This document shows positions 10,664-19,090 of a stretch of DNA of 64,000 nt, piece by piece. A program made the translations under genes and the position numbers. Source of the stretch: an uncultured Pseudomonadota bacterium (GTDB lineage Bacteria > Pseudomonadota > Alphaproteobacteria > Rs-D84); NCBI GenBank assembly GCA_902802115.1, contig CADCKW010000005.1, positions 1 through 64,000 of the forward strand. Reading direction: 5' to 3'. Under the pieces are notes generated by a model. The model saw only the letters and a list, made by a program, of their open reading frames with translations. It was not told the DNA's origin and made no database searches. Each line of letters opens with the position of its first letter. Position 1 is the first letter of the stretch.

Positions 10664-12838
10664 ATGAAAAACAAAAAAATGACAGATGCATACAAAAATG
10701 CGGTTGGAACTGTGTTTTTGCTTGCTGGTGCTTTCTTTATTTGTTCGACATTGTTGTCAATGCGGACTGTGTTGGCTGACCCAATTGCGCCCACAACAAA
10801 TGCGGCCTCTGGGGTGAGTCCTGCGCGTACCGCGGCGGCGCGTAATTCTTCGAAATCGCGTTCGACAACGGCGTCACGTTCGACTGTATCACGTGCAACT
10901 GCTACGCGCGCGCAAACAAATAATGCATCGCGTAATATTCGCACACGCGCAATCAGTGTTCGCAATGTAAATGATGGTTCTGTCACAGACGTTCAAACAG
11001 CGGTGCGTTCAAACGCAACGCGTTCTGTGGCGCAAAGGGCGAATAATACAACAATGCGTGGTGTGGCGGCGCGTAATAATGCATCGCGTGTTGTTGCGCG
11101 GACTGCAACAACACCGTCGCGGGTGAGTCTGGTTGGAACAGGTATGCGTGCGTCTATGGGAAATACTGTTAATGTTTCATATTTATCCAGTAAATTATAT
11201 ACTGGCAATTATTCAAACATTATTGATTCAACAACTGGTTTGATTTCTGCCGATGCATACAGTGCATGTTTGGAGGGTTATTATACATGTATGGACGAAA
11301 TCTGCACCGCGCGCAGTGATGCCAAGGGACGTTGTTCTTGCGCGGGTCGTGCGACAAATTTCTTGGCCGCCGAAGAAGCTTTGGACAAAGCAAACGAAGA
11401 ATTGATTCAGTTGTCTGGTCAATTGGCTTTGTTGGTTTCAACCAAGGGCAAAGATGTCAGTCAGGCTTTCCAATTAACCGATGCTGAAAAGGTTATGAAT
11501 TGCGTATCATATAAAGATATGATTGCACAATATGGTTCCACATCGGCAACGGCTGATGCAACCAAGGTGACAGAATGGTGTTATTCACATGGTTTTTATA
11601 CCGCAAATTGTGCTCAACCGTCGTATTGTACAGATAATACAGTTGATGGTTTTAATATAGATAATATTGATGGTTCGTCATCTGATATTTTGGCATCGTT
11701 AAAGGCATGGGCAAATGCCAAAGATTTGGCAAAACAATTTACAAACAACGATTCTAATAATTTGGTTGCGCAATACACAACAATATCTGGGGTTGTAAAT
11801 GGTTTGTCTGGTATTACTGAAAATGTTGATGCGTCCCAGGCTGCGTTGGATACATTGGCGAACAAATGGGGTTATGAATTGTTTGAATATGCACATAACA
11901 ACGTTTGCGGTCGTGTGTTGGATTCTTGCTTTAACGGTATTTACGAGGCTTGCGGCACACCACCATCTGGAACGGATTCCGCAGGTAATAAAATTGGTAA
12001 ATGTGCGAACGGTGCATCGACATCATGCCCATATAATTACAACAGTGCGATTTCTGTTAAAACAACCGGTGACGGTTCTGGCGAGGTTGCATTAAACGAA
12101 CGTGGTTCAACCGGTTCAACAACATCGACATCGGCGACATGTTTTGGTTATACATCTGCAAACGGTGATCCTTATGCGTCTTTGCGTGGCCCGGTTGCTG
12201 ATGCGCGTCGTTCAATTATGCAAAAATATTTACTGGACGCGAACGCGGCATGTGACGCATACGGCAACGCGTTAAAGAATACCGCACAAAACATCAATTA
12301 TCAAAAAATTGCGGCTGAACAGGCATTGCGTCAAAAACGTATGGACTTCTATAACGAAGAAGAAGAAAAAATCAAAAATGACGCGGTTGCGGCAATCACA
12401 AACTTTAATGAATGTATCAGTGAAATTTGGGATTGTTATAACGAAAATGCGGACGAAGAAAACTGGACAACGGCGCGTATAAAAACATATTGTGCCCAGG
12501 TTTCCAATGTTCCACATTGTTATGAACCGATGATTTGTAATATAGCACCATTGCAATTCAAAAAGATTATTGATGTTCCAGATGATACAAGATGCACTTT
12601 CAGTGTGAATCGTGAAGAAAACACATGTCGTAATTTGGTCACATTAAATGAAATCTTGTATGGTGCGACCAAGAGTGATTATGTGAGTTCTGAAAACTGG
12701 GACGAGGTTATAAACGGAACTTTGACCAAAAATTCGGCAGAAATTCGTGAAGGTTGCTTGAAAAAGGCATTGGATTGTGGGGATTCATCAACTGGCGCCG
12801 AATGTCTGCGTAAATGGGTAAAACCGTCAAATAATTAA
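10664..12838 (+). CDS. large secreted Cys-rich protein, family member A
   Basis: A 724-residue protein; RBS TAGGAGAG sits 8 nt before the start. A signal anchor covers residues ~10-38 (cleavage possible after VLA). Residues 45-155 are low-complexity, dominated by Arg, Ser, Ala, Thr and Asn. Then comes C202-x6-C209-x4-C214-x9-C224-x-C226, followed by a helical segment (AEEALDKANEEL). Same spacing is found in the proteins at 16099 and 58621. Further Cys are spread over the C-terminal 450 residues, suggesting a disulfide-stabilised extracytoplasmic protein. A charged coiled coil lies around residues 555-590. No known family recognised. Confidence 0.85.
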   Translation: MKNKKMTDAYKNAVGTVFLLAGAFFICSTLLSMRTVLADPIAPTTNAASGVSPARTAAARNSSKSRSTTASRSTVSRATATRAQTNNASRNIRTRAISVRNVNDGSVTDVQTAVRSNATRSVAQRANNTTMRGVAARNNASRVVARTATTPSRVSLVGTGMRASMGNTVNVSYLSSKLYTGNYSNIIDSTTGLISADAYSACLEGYYTCMDEICTARSDAKGRCSCAGRATNFLAAEEALDKANEELIQLSGQLALLVSTKGKDVSQAFQLTDAEKVMNCVSYKDMIAQYGSTSATADATKVTEWCYSHGFYTANCAQPSYCTDNTVDGFNIDNIDGSSSDILASLKAWANAKDLAKQFTNNDSNNLVAQYTTISGVVNGLSGITENVDASQAALDTLANKWGYELFEYAHNNVCGRVLDSCFNGIYEACGTPPSGTDSAGNKIGKCANGASTSCPYNYNSAISVKTTGDGSGEVALNERGSTGSTTSTSATCFGYTSANGDPYASLRGPVADARRSIMQKYLLDANAACDAYGNALKNTAQNINYQKIAAEQALRQKRMDFYNEEEEKIKNDAVAAITNFNECISEIWDCYNENADEENWTTARIKTYCAQVSNVPHCYEPMICNIAPLQFKKIIDVPDDTRCTFSVNREENTCRNLVTLNEILYGATKSDYVSSENWDEVINGTLTKNSAEIREGCLKKALDCGDSSTGAECLRKWVKPSNN

Positions 12839-12865
12839 AACAAATTCAAAAAAACAAAACCAAAA

Positions 12866-12892
12866 CGCCCGGCACCCGCCGGGTGTTTTTTT
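12866..12892 (+). terminator. rho-independent terminator
   Basis: CCCGGC/GCCGGG stem with ACCC loop, then TGTTTTTTT. It closes the Cys-rich protein gene. Confidence 0.85.
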
Positions 12893-12931
12893 GTTGGTTC
12901 CCATCTTGAGAGGGGTGACCGAAGGCCTGGG

Positions 12932-13104
12932 ATTCTGCCCCAGCGCGCAAGCGCGGTTCGGGGAGGGTGGTCAGCGTAGCTGACGGAGGGGGTAATTCCG
13001 CCCCCCGAGGGGAGGGTGGTCGGCGCAGCCGACGGAGGGGGAAATTCCGCCCCCGAGGGGAGGGGGACCTTGCTGTAGCGAAGCGAAAGCAGGTGGAGGG
13101 GGTT
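12932..13104 (+). repeat. three tandem GC-rich stem-loop repeats
   Basis: Three units follow one another at about 12932-12992, 12992-13042 and 13043-13104. Each starts ATTC(C/T)GCCCC and ends GGAGGGGG. The inner hairpins differ: TCAGCGTAGCTGA, TCGGCGCAGCCGA and a longer ACCTTGCTG...CAGGT. Together with the 12866 terminator and 13171 promoter they account for the 12839-13264 gap; the rest of the gap shows nothing. Confidence 0.8.
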
Positions 13105-13170
13105 CTATAAAAAGCACAAAACTTTACGCTCTGCAAAATACATAATTGCATAAATTTTTATGCAAAACCC

Positions 13171-13198
13171 TTGACAATTGATAAAAAAACGATATCAT
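13171..13198 (+). promoter_or_regulatory. promoter of rplU-rpmA
   Basis: Consensus TTGACA (13171-13176), 16-bp spacer, TATCAT (13193-13198), 67 nt ahead of rplU. Confidence 0.8.
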
Positions 13199-13264
13199 TT
13201 GCATAAAGTTTTAGACAAAATGTCAAAAACATTGAACAAGAACAAACAGGGTAAAGGTTAAAAA

Positions 13265-13564
13265 ATGGCAAATTTTGCAATCTTTCAAACCGGTGGCAAA
13301 CAATATCGTGTCCAGGCTGGCGATACTATCAAGGTTGAAAAAATCAATGCTGAAAACGAAATTGAATTCGACAAAGTCTTGATGGTTGGCGACAAAATCG
13401 GTAATCCATATGTTGATGGCGCACGTGTTATTGCAACGGTTGTTGAACAAAAACGCGATGACAAGGTTTTGGTTTTTAAAAAGAAACGTCGTCAAAACTA
13501 TCGTCGCACACGTGGGCATCGTCAATATTTGACGGTTTTGAAAATCAAAGAGATTAGGGCTTAA
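13265..13564 (+). CDS. rplU: 50S ribosomal protein L21
   Basis: A 99-residue protein, near the usual ~103. N-terminus [16 protein letters not shown] is typical of L21, which binds 23S rRNA in the large subunit. The basic C-terminal part with [16 protein letters not shown] is the family's RNA-binding stretch. RBS GTAAAGG lies ahead of the start. It is followed after 12 nt by rpmA, the usual L21-L27 operon, with a promoter at 13171 and terminator at 13858. Confidence 0.98.
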   Translation: MANFAIFQTGGKQYRVQAGDTIKVEKINAENEIEFDKVLMVGDKIGNPYVDGARVIATVVEQKRDDKVLVFKKKRRQNYRRTRGHRQYLTVLKIKEIRA

Positions 13565-13576
13565 GGAGTTTGAACT

Positions 13577-13843
13577 ATGGCACATAAAAAAGCTGGTACC
13601 TCTACTTCGAACGGACGCGATTCTGCGGGACGCAGATTGGGCGTTAAAAAATCCGGTGGTGCGCGTGTTATTCCTGGCAATATCATTATTCGCCAACGTG
13701 GCACTGCATTTCATCCTGGATTAAATGTTGGTATGGGTAAAGACCACACAATATTTGCCAAGGTCACAGGAACTGTGAAATTCAAACGCGGATTAAACGA
13801 CCGTAAAACAGTTTCCGTCGTTCCTGATGAAACCGCAAAATAA
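13577..13843 (+). CDS. rpmA: 50S ribosomal protein L27
   Basis: An 88-residue protein with the canonical N-terminus [20 protein letters not shown]. This flexible tail reaches the peptidyl-transferase centre and no Firmicute-type cleavable leader is present. RBS AAGGAG precedes the start. The central [15 protein letters not shown] is conserved. It is co-transcribed with rplU. Confidence 0.98.
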   Translation: MAHKKAGTSTSNGRDSAGRRLGVKKSGGARVIPGNIIIRQRGTAFHPGLNVGMGKDHTIFAKVTGTVKFKRGLNDRKTVSVVPDETAK

Positions 13844-13857
13844 TTGTTAAGATAAAA

Positions 13858-13889
13858 AAATCCCCCGGCACCCGCCGGGGATTTTTTTA
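13858..13889 (+). terminator. terminator of rplU-rpmA
   Basis: CCCCGGC/GCCGGGG stem with ACC-type loop followed by ATTTTTTTAT. The minus strand also has an A/T run, so it may act on both strands. Confidence 0.85.
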
Positions 13890-15599
13890 TAAAGTGCAAA
13901 GCACAATTGATGCAGGATTGATTCCGCCCCATCGCGACCCTTTAATTCCGCCCCATCGGGGAGGTGGACCTTGCTGTAGCGAAGCGAAAGCAGGTGGAGG
14001 GGGTATCAGGAACCCTCCCCACCACTTCGTGGTCCTCCCCTCCGCCGGAGGGGAATCATTGACACCATTTGCCATCGGGGCTGTTCTGCATAAAAAAACA
14101 CCCAGAAAATTCTGGGTGTCATTTATTTGGAACCAAGCCTTTTTAAGTTTAATGGGAGTTGAATTCGGGGCCAATTCCAAATAAAACCGTGTGTTTGTTG
14201 CAAAATCATAAAAACCTATTGCACCGTCACTATTGCGTTTTGCCGGAACATAATCCATGACCAATTCGTTATTCATATACATTTTGGCATAATAAACCGC
14301 ATTGCCGGCATTAACCCTGTCGTTTCTTTGATTTCCAAACATCCACAAAGGCAAGGTTTCGGCAGAAAAAGTATATTCTTTCGTCTGTGTATTCGATTCA
14401 TTTGTTGCGTCATCATGAACATATAATATTCCATGCCCATTCAACATTGTTGATCGCACAGTTAATATATTACTGGTTCTGGTAATTGTGCTGGTCGCAG
14501 TGGCATTATTTGGAAAAGAAAAACCTATTTTGCTACCAGAGGTTGCACCAGCTAAACCATGTATCACAGCATCGGCTGGGTCTCTGCTTTGCCATATATA
14601 CCAAGAGCCACCAGATGGTTTTACTTTTATTTCCATGACAATGTTATCTACATTTGGAATAATTCCTGTGTTTAAATATGTGTTGTCATTGTTTGTCACA
14701 TACTCTAACTCTGTAAATCCGTTGGGCAGGCGGTTGGCAGATTCAATAATCTCGTACCAATGGGGTTGGCCGTCGTTGTCTTCAACCAGCAGGCATTTTT
14801 TGCCGGCGGGGCATTGTTCGTCCGGGCGGGTTTGTTTGTTCGCCTGCAAATCCGCAATGGCTTTGGTTTGATTGATAGTATTTGTCACGACCGACCGTAT
14901 CGTTGCAATCGTGTCGTTCAATTCAGTCACCACAGGGCTAAACCGCGCCGAATTATACGCCGTCGTGGCAATTTTGATTGGGGATTGGCACCATAAAAAC
15001 TGATTAACACCATCAACTATCAATGAAGTATTGGTTAAATCCCATTCTGCACGGGAATATTGGCCCCCAGTCCTGCCTCTTTCAACACCAATAGCAAAAT
15101 ATGTGTTTCCTGCTTTTTCTGTACTATCTATACCACCGATTTCGACACCATCAACTTTAAAACCGTATCTGGTTCCATTAAAATAAATTTCGTTATCGTA
15201 TGTCACACTATCTTGATAACGAAATGATATACTTGTATCGTTCCATACACCAGCATTCCAAGTATCATTACCTGCACCAAAACTAAATCTTGGACGTCCT
15301 TCGCTATTTATAATGGCTTGCACATTTGTTCCGCCGTTACCAGACATAATGCCTTGGTCATTAGTTGCAGGGTGATATGTAAATCTCCACTTAAAACTCC
15401 AAGTATTTGCTGTGGAAAAATTTACATCGTTTTGAGTGCGAATATAATTCTGTGAATTGCCTGTTTTGTAAATCCCTGCACTTGTAATTGTTGGTGTGCC
15501 AGATGTATATATGCTGGAAATATTAAAGTCACAAGTTTCAGCGAATGCCGATGACATCGACAGTATCAACCCAAACACTAAACTTAAAAGTTTTTTCAT
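13887..15599 (-). CDS. secreted LamG/phage-tail-like protein with repeat-derived C-terminus
   Basis: A 570-residue protein. Start 15599 follows GGGGATTTC and begins a signal peptide (MKKLLSLVFGLILSMSSAFA). Residues 21-205 look like a concanavalin/LamG-type beta-sandwich. Residues 207-286 (IKIATTAYNSARF to PHWYEIIE) form a module nearly repeated at the end of the protein at 60093. Residues 290-480, beginning LPNGFTELEYV, resemble LamG-like domains of gut phage tail or surface proteins. The last ~55 residues, rich in Pro, Gly and Trp, are encoded by GC-rich repeats and are probably an acquired read-through tail. It is the only minus-strand gene between 5 and 18 kb. Confidence 0.75.
   Translation of the reverse strand: MKKLLSLVFGLILSMSSAFAETCDFNISSIYTSGTPTITSAGIYKTGNSQNYIRTQNDVNFSTANTWSFKWRFTYHPATNDQGIMSGNGGTNVQAIINSEGRPRFSFGAGNDTWNAGVWNDTSISFRYQDSVTYDNEIYFNGTRYGFKVDGVEIGGIDSTEKAGNTYFAIGVERGRTGGQYSRAEWDLTNTSLIVDGVNQFLWCQSPIKIATTAYNSARFSPVVTELNDTIATIRSVVTNTINQTKAIADLQANKQTRPDEQCPAGKKCLLVEDNDGQPHWYEIIESANRLPNGFTELEYVTNNDNTYLNTGIIPNVDNIVMEIKVKPSGGSWYIWQSRDPADAVIHGLAGATSGSKIGFSFPNNATATSTITRTSNILTVRSTMLNGHGILYVHDDATNESNTQTKEYTFSAETLPLWMFGNQRNDRVNAGNAVYYAKMYMNNELVMDYVPAKRNSDGAIGFYDFATNTRFYLELAPNSTPIKLKKAWFQINDTQNFLGVFLCRTAPMANGVNDSPPAEGRTTKWWGGFLIPPPPAFASLQQGPPPRWGGIKGSRWGGINPASIVLCTL
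13919..14055. repeat. GC-rich stem-loop repeats, one forward and one inverted unit
   Basis: A short fragment (13919-13928) is followed by a forward unit at 13942-14008 with the same ACCTTGCTG...CAGGT inner hairpin as the unit at 13043. An inverted unit lies at about 14008-14055. All of it is read as coding sequence by the 3' end of the gene at 13887-15599. Confidence 0.75.
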
Positions 15600-15708
15600 G
15601 AAATCCCCTTTTTTTCTCTCGTTCCTTTTTTGGTATTTTTTTGCGGAATACAAAAAAATACCGTCAACGGAAGTTGAGCGGTCGGGGTGTTCAAAAAATC
15701 AAAAGCAA

Positions 15709-15773
15709 CAATGACCCTGCGCGTGTTGCCAAGCGCAGACACCCCGCCAAAAAACGCAGGGTTAAAATCATTG
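15709..15773. repeat. large imperfect inverted repeat in a long gene-free stretch
   Basis: CAATGA-CCCTGCG (15709-15721) pairs with CGCAGGG (15755-15761) and TCATTG (15768-15773). Inside it CTGCGC/GCGCAG forms a second hairpin, and GGGGTGT upstream can pair with ACACCCC. The surrounding 15600-16081 stretch holds no convincing gene. The structure could be an RNA element or a remnant of a mobile element. Confidence 0.45.
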
Positions 15774-16081
15774 GGAAACATATAAAACCAAAAATGTGCA
15801 ACCTGAAACGCACTGATGATTTTATATATCAGTGCAAAATCTGAAAAAATTATCTAAAACATAAAAACGTCCGTTTTAATGAATCGTTTTCGTTGGGATA
15901 ACAATGCAAATCTTGCACTGGTTGCTTTATAGGCTTTTTGAAGGCCCCGAATACAATTCCCGTTGTATTCAAGATTCAGTATATAAAATTTATTTTTGTT
16001 TCTGCAAGTGGTATTTTTATGCAATTAAAATCAATAACTTGTTAATTGAACTTTGCCCTTTAAGATATCGTAATTTTGTGA

Positions 16082-16087
16082 TATAAT
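16082..16087 (+). promoter_or_regulatory. -10 box immediately upstream of the 16099 start
   Basis: Perfect TATAAT ending 11 nt before the ATG at 16099, with no Shine-Dalgarno between. Transcription would begin at about 16093-16095, giving an almost leaderless mRNA. Confidence 0.6.
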
Positions 16088-16098
16088 ATATTCATAAC

Positions 16099-18354
16099 AT
16101 GAGGAAAGTTTTTTTATGTTTTTTGGCGGCAATTATGTTTGCGCCCAATGCCATGGCAGCATTGACGGGTGGTCGCGCAATACAAAAAACTGAAAATTCT
16201 GCTGATAATGTGCGTGTGTCTGGAAATATTCGTGATGGGGTTGGGCGCAATGTAAATAACACCACAACCCGCACAGAAAAAAGTATTTCGCGCCCTGACA
16301 CAACATCACGTGTCGCATCGCGCAGTGCCGAAACCGTTGTGCAACGTGGCAATGTCCAAAATGTTGTGTCACGTGCGACTGATAATACCGCGTCGCGCAT
16401 AACAAATTCTGTAAAACAGCGCACCATAAACGCATCGTCAATTGATTCTGGGGCATTGATGGCACCACAAATGAGTTTCGCACCGCGTTTTGATGAACCA
16501 ACGCGCAGTGTTGCAAATCGTGCCGCAACCAAGACTGAAACCAAAAAAATTACTGCCGAAGATGTATCGGCGGCCAAAGATTTATTGGAACAAACCGCTG
16601 GATTAAATAAATCATGCCAAGAGCAATATAATGAATGTATGGACCAATTCTGTGCCGTTGTTGATACAAACCAAAAACGGTGCAGTTGTTCGGCAAATTT
16701 ATCAAAATATGCCGGGGTCCAAGATGCTGTGAACAAGGCAAATGATGAATTGAACGAGGTTGCCCAACGTATCCGCTATGTTGGTCTGTCGGCTGACGAA
16801 ATCCGCGCGATTATGAGTGAAACTGCCGCCGAGGCTGAATTAGACAATACACGTGATACATCGGAAACACGCAGTATGTTATCGAAAATCGAAGATTTGT
16901 TGCAAGACCCAACCACACGCACAACCAATGTCGCCAGTAATGATTTTGGTTTGGATTTAGACTTGGATTTTTCAGATTCTGGTGCAGATATATTCAGTTT
17001 GGATTTTTTAAACACTGATAATGATTCTATTTCCAGCAAACGCGGAACGGCACTGTATAATGCCGCAAAAAAACGTTGCAAAACAATTTTAAATAACTGC
17101 ACAGATGTTGGCGCAACATCTAATCAAATCACCGGAAATTATGATTTGGCGATCGATAAAGATTGCATCGCATATGAACAGGGTTTGAAAAAAATGAATC
17201 AAACACTGCAATCCAATGTTCGCAGTGCCGGATTAATGTTGCAAAAGGCGCGTTTGGCGGTGTTGCAAAATAAAAATCAATATGATGCCAAGGGCTGTAT
17301 TGGTGCATTGGAAACATGTATGACCGATGATATGGTTTGTGGTGCGGATTATTCAAAATGTCTGGACCCAACCAAACGTTATATCGACGAAAACGGCAAG
17401 GTTGTTTTGGGACAAGATATTACCAAGATAACTGATTTTATGGACGCGTTTAATGCTGCGCAAATTGATGCCACTAAATTATCTGCATCTTTGTCCGTCA
17501 ATATGGACGATACTTGCAAAAATGCACCAAACAACGATGGAACATGCGTTATAAAATATTTAATGACCAAAATCGGTACCGGTGCAACTGTCAAAGACGG
17601 TGGATTGTGTCGTGCGGTTTTGGATAAATGCCAACAACATACATACAGTTCTAATGAAAAATATAATCCATATAATGATGTTGTTGTAAATTATATTCAA
17701 CGCGCAATGGTGAATATTCGTTCTGCGCAACAAAATATTATTTCGGAATACGCATCAACCTGTATGACCGATGTTGCCGCATGTTATAATCAACAGGTCA
17801 CCCAGGTAAATTCATGGTCGTCGGTTGCATCTGTATCCAGTATCAAAGGTGTAATGACCGGCGCGTGCCGTAATGTTGCATTGACTTGTGGGTATGCGGT
17901 GTTTGCAAATATGTGTTCCACAGACATAAATAATATCAACAGTTGGGTATTGTCGAAAAAATGCAACGATGCAGATGCAAACGATACATCTGTTTGTGTT
18001 GCATCTGGAACCAGCACAGATACATGCACACCATGTGACGAGAATAATCAGCCAACATGTATCGAAGGGATTTCTGAAATATTCTATCAATCATTACTTT
18101 GCCCAGAAAGTTCTATGTATGATAAAAATTGTTCTTCTGGCGTGTCCAATAATCGCACAATCCAAGGCTGCGTGAATACACAATGCCGTTGCAGTGCCGG
18201 ATATACCGCATGGAACGGTTCGTGCCTGGCGACATGTAAAAGCACAGAATATCGTAATGATTATGGCACATGTACGGCAACATGTGAAAGTGGCAGCCCA
18301 TCAGGTGCAAGCACAACCAATGGCGTGTCATTGGAAAACAATACATGTAATTAA
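16099..18354 (+). CDS. large secreted Cys-rich protein, family member B
   Basis: A 751-residue protein with signal peptide MRKVFLCFLAAIMFAPNAMA. Residues 25-145 are a basic Arg/Ser/Thr/Asn-rich low-complexity region. The family motif is C173-x6-C180-x4-C185-x9-C195-x-C197, followed by the helical stretch VQDAVNKANDELNEVA. An acidic Asp-rich segment lies around residues 290-315. Many paired Cys follow, ending in EGF-like turns (CRCSAGYTAWNGSC, about 695-710). The gene starts 12 nt behind a TATAAT and has no Shine-Dalgarno. Its stop overlaps the end of convergent dnaQ by 4 nt. Function unknown; likely periplasmic or surface-exposed. Confidence 0.85.
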   Translation: MRKVFLCFLAAIMFAPNAMAALTGGRAIQKTENSADNVRVSGNIRDGVGRNVNNTTTRTEKSISRPDTTSRVASRSAETVVQRGNVQNVVSRATDNTASRITNSVKQRTINASSIDSGALMAPQMSFAPRFDEPTRSVANRAATKTETKKITAEDVSAAKDLLEQTAGLNKSCQEQYNECMDQFCAVVDTNQKRCSCSANLSKYAGVQDAVNKANDELNEVAQRIRYVGLSADEIRAIMSETAAEAELDNTRDTSETRSMLSKIEDLLQDPTTRTTNVASNDFGLDLDLDFSDSGADIFSLDFLNTDNDSISSKRGTALYNAAKKRCKTILNNCTDVGATSNQITGNYDLAIDKDCIAYEQGLKKMNQTLQSNVRSAGLMLQKARLAVLQNKNQYDAKGCIGALETCMTDDMVCGADYSKCLDPTKRYIDENGKVVLGQDITKITDFMDAFNAAQIDATKLSASLSVNMDDTCKNAPNNDGTCVIKYLMTKIGTGATVKDGGLCRAVLDKCQQHTYSSNEKYNPYNDVVVNYIQRAMVNIRSAQQNIISEYASTCMTDVAACYNQQVTQVNSWSSVASVSSIKGVMTGACRNVALTCGYAVFANMCSTDINNINSWVLSKKCNDADANDTSVCVASGTSTDTCTPCDENNQPTCIEGISEIFYQSLLCPESSMYDKNCSSGVSNNRTIQGCVNTQCRCSAGYTAWNGSCLATCKSTEYRNDYGTCTATCESGSPSGASTTNGVSLENNTCN

Positions 18355-19031
18355 TCAGCCAAAATTTTTTCCATAAATTTATTATGGTTTTCTAATTCGT
18401 CTTCGTGCGCAGGAAAACTGCGTTTTGGAAAGTTTGCACCAATTTTCGGTTGTTTTAATAATGCTTCGTGCTGTTGTGCGATAACATCATTGATATCTGG
18501 GGCTGGGGCGGTGTTTTCCAGTTCCAAAAATACTTTGGCCAAAATTTCTGCGTCAATCAATGCGCCATGTGCGTCGGCACGCGCGGTCAATGATATACCA
18601 AACCATTTTGCCAATGCGTCCAAAGTATATGCCTTGGGCCCAAAAACACGATTACGGGCGATAACAATAGAATCCATTTGCTGTTCGCGGGGAATTTGTC
18701 TTAATCCCAATTTGGCCAATTCGAAATTTACAAACGGAAAGTCAAAATCAAACCCATTGTGTGCGACAATAACACTGTCACGAATAAACTCTAAAAATCT
18801 TGGGGCGACCTCACTCATTTTTGGTTTGTCTTCCAAAAAAGCATTAGAAATTTTATGAACCATGTATGTTTCTGGGGGAATAATTTTACCTTCGGGATTG
18901 ATATATTCGTGAAAAGTATTTTCTGTTAAAACACCGTCCAACAACTCGACAGCGCCAATTTCAATACACCGGTCGCCGCGTGTCCATTCAAATCCAGTCG
19001 TTTCAATATCAAAACAAATAATACGAGCCAT
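18351..19031 (-). CDS. dnaQ: DNA polymerase III epsilon-type 3'-5' exonuclease
   Basis: A 226-residue proofreading exonuclease of the DEDDh family. ExoI is IICFDIETTGF (residues 4-14) with the catalytic Asp and Glu; ExoII is IVAHNGFDFDFPF around 90-102. The ExoIII region has HGALIDAEILAKV with its His and Asp near 155-160. The C-terminal tail after residue 175 matches the linker that joins epsilon to the polymerase alpha subunit. RBS AAGGG lies ahead of ATG 19031. It is divergent from uvrD. Confidence 0.93.
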   Translation of the reverse strand: MARIICFDIETTGFEWTRGDRCIEIGAVELLDGVLTENTFHEYINPEGKIIPPETYMVHKISNAFLEDKPKMSEVAPRFLEFIRDSVIVAHNGFDFDFPFVNFELAKLGLRQIPREQQMDSIVIARNRVFGPKAYTLDALAKWFGISLTARADAHGALIDAEILAKVFLELENTAPAPDINDVIAQQHEALLKQPKIGANFPKRSFPAHEDELENHNKFMEKILAD

Positions 19032-19054
19032 AATTTTTCCCTTAAAAATTCTAA

Positions 19055-19084
19055 TTGAGATAAATTTAACATTTGTATTATAAT
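19055..19084 (+). promoter_or_regulatory. promoter of uvrD, start codon 7 nt behind -10
   Basis: TTGAGA (19055-19060), 18-bp spacer, TATAAT (19079-19084). The uvrD ATG is at 19091, so the predicted transcript starts at or next to the codon. Confidence 0.65.
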
Positions 19085-19090
19085 AAAGCC

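Noticed and set aside
13887-15599. DGR variable repeat in the LamG-like protein
   Set aside because: No C-type-lectin motif at its end and no near-identical template repeat in the window.
15641-15844. 67-codon Lys/Arg-rich frame in the 15.6-16.1 kb gap
   Set aside because: No RBS, unusual composition, and it runs through the inverted repeat; more likely chance.
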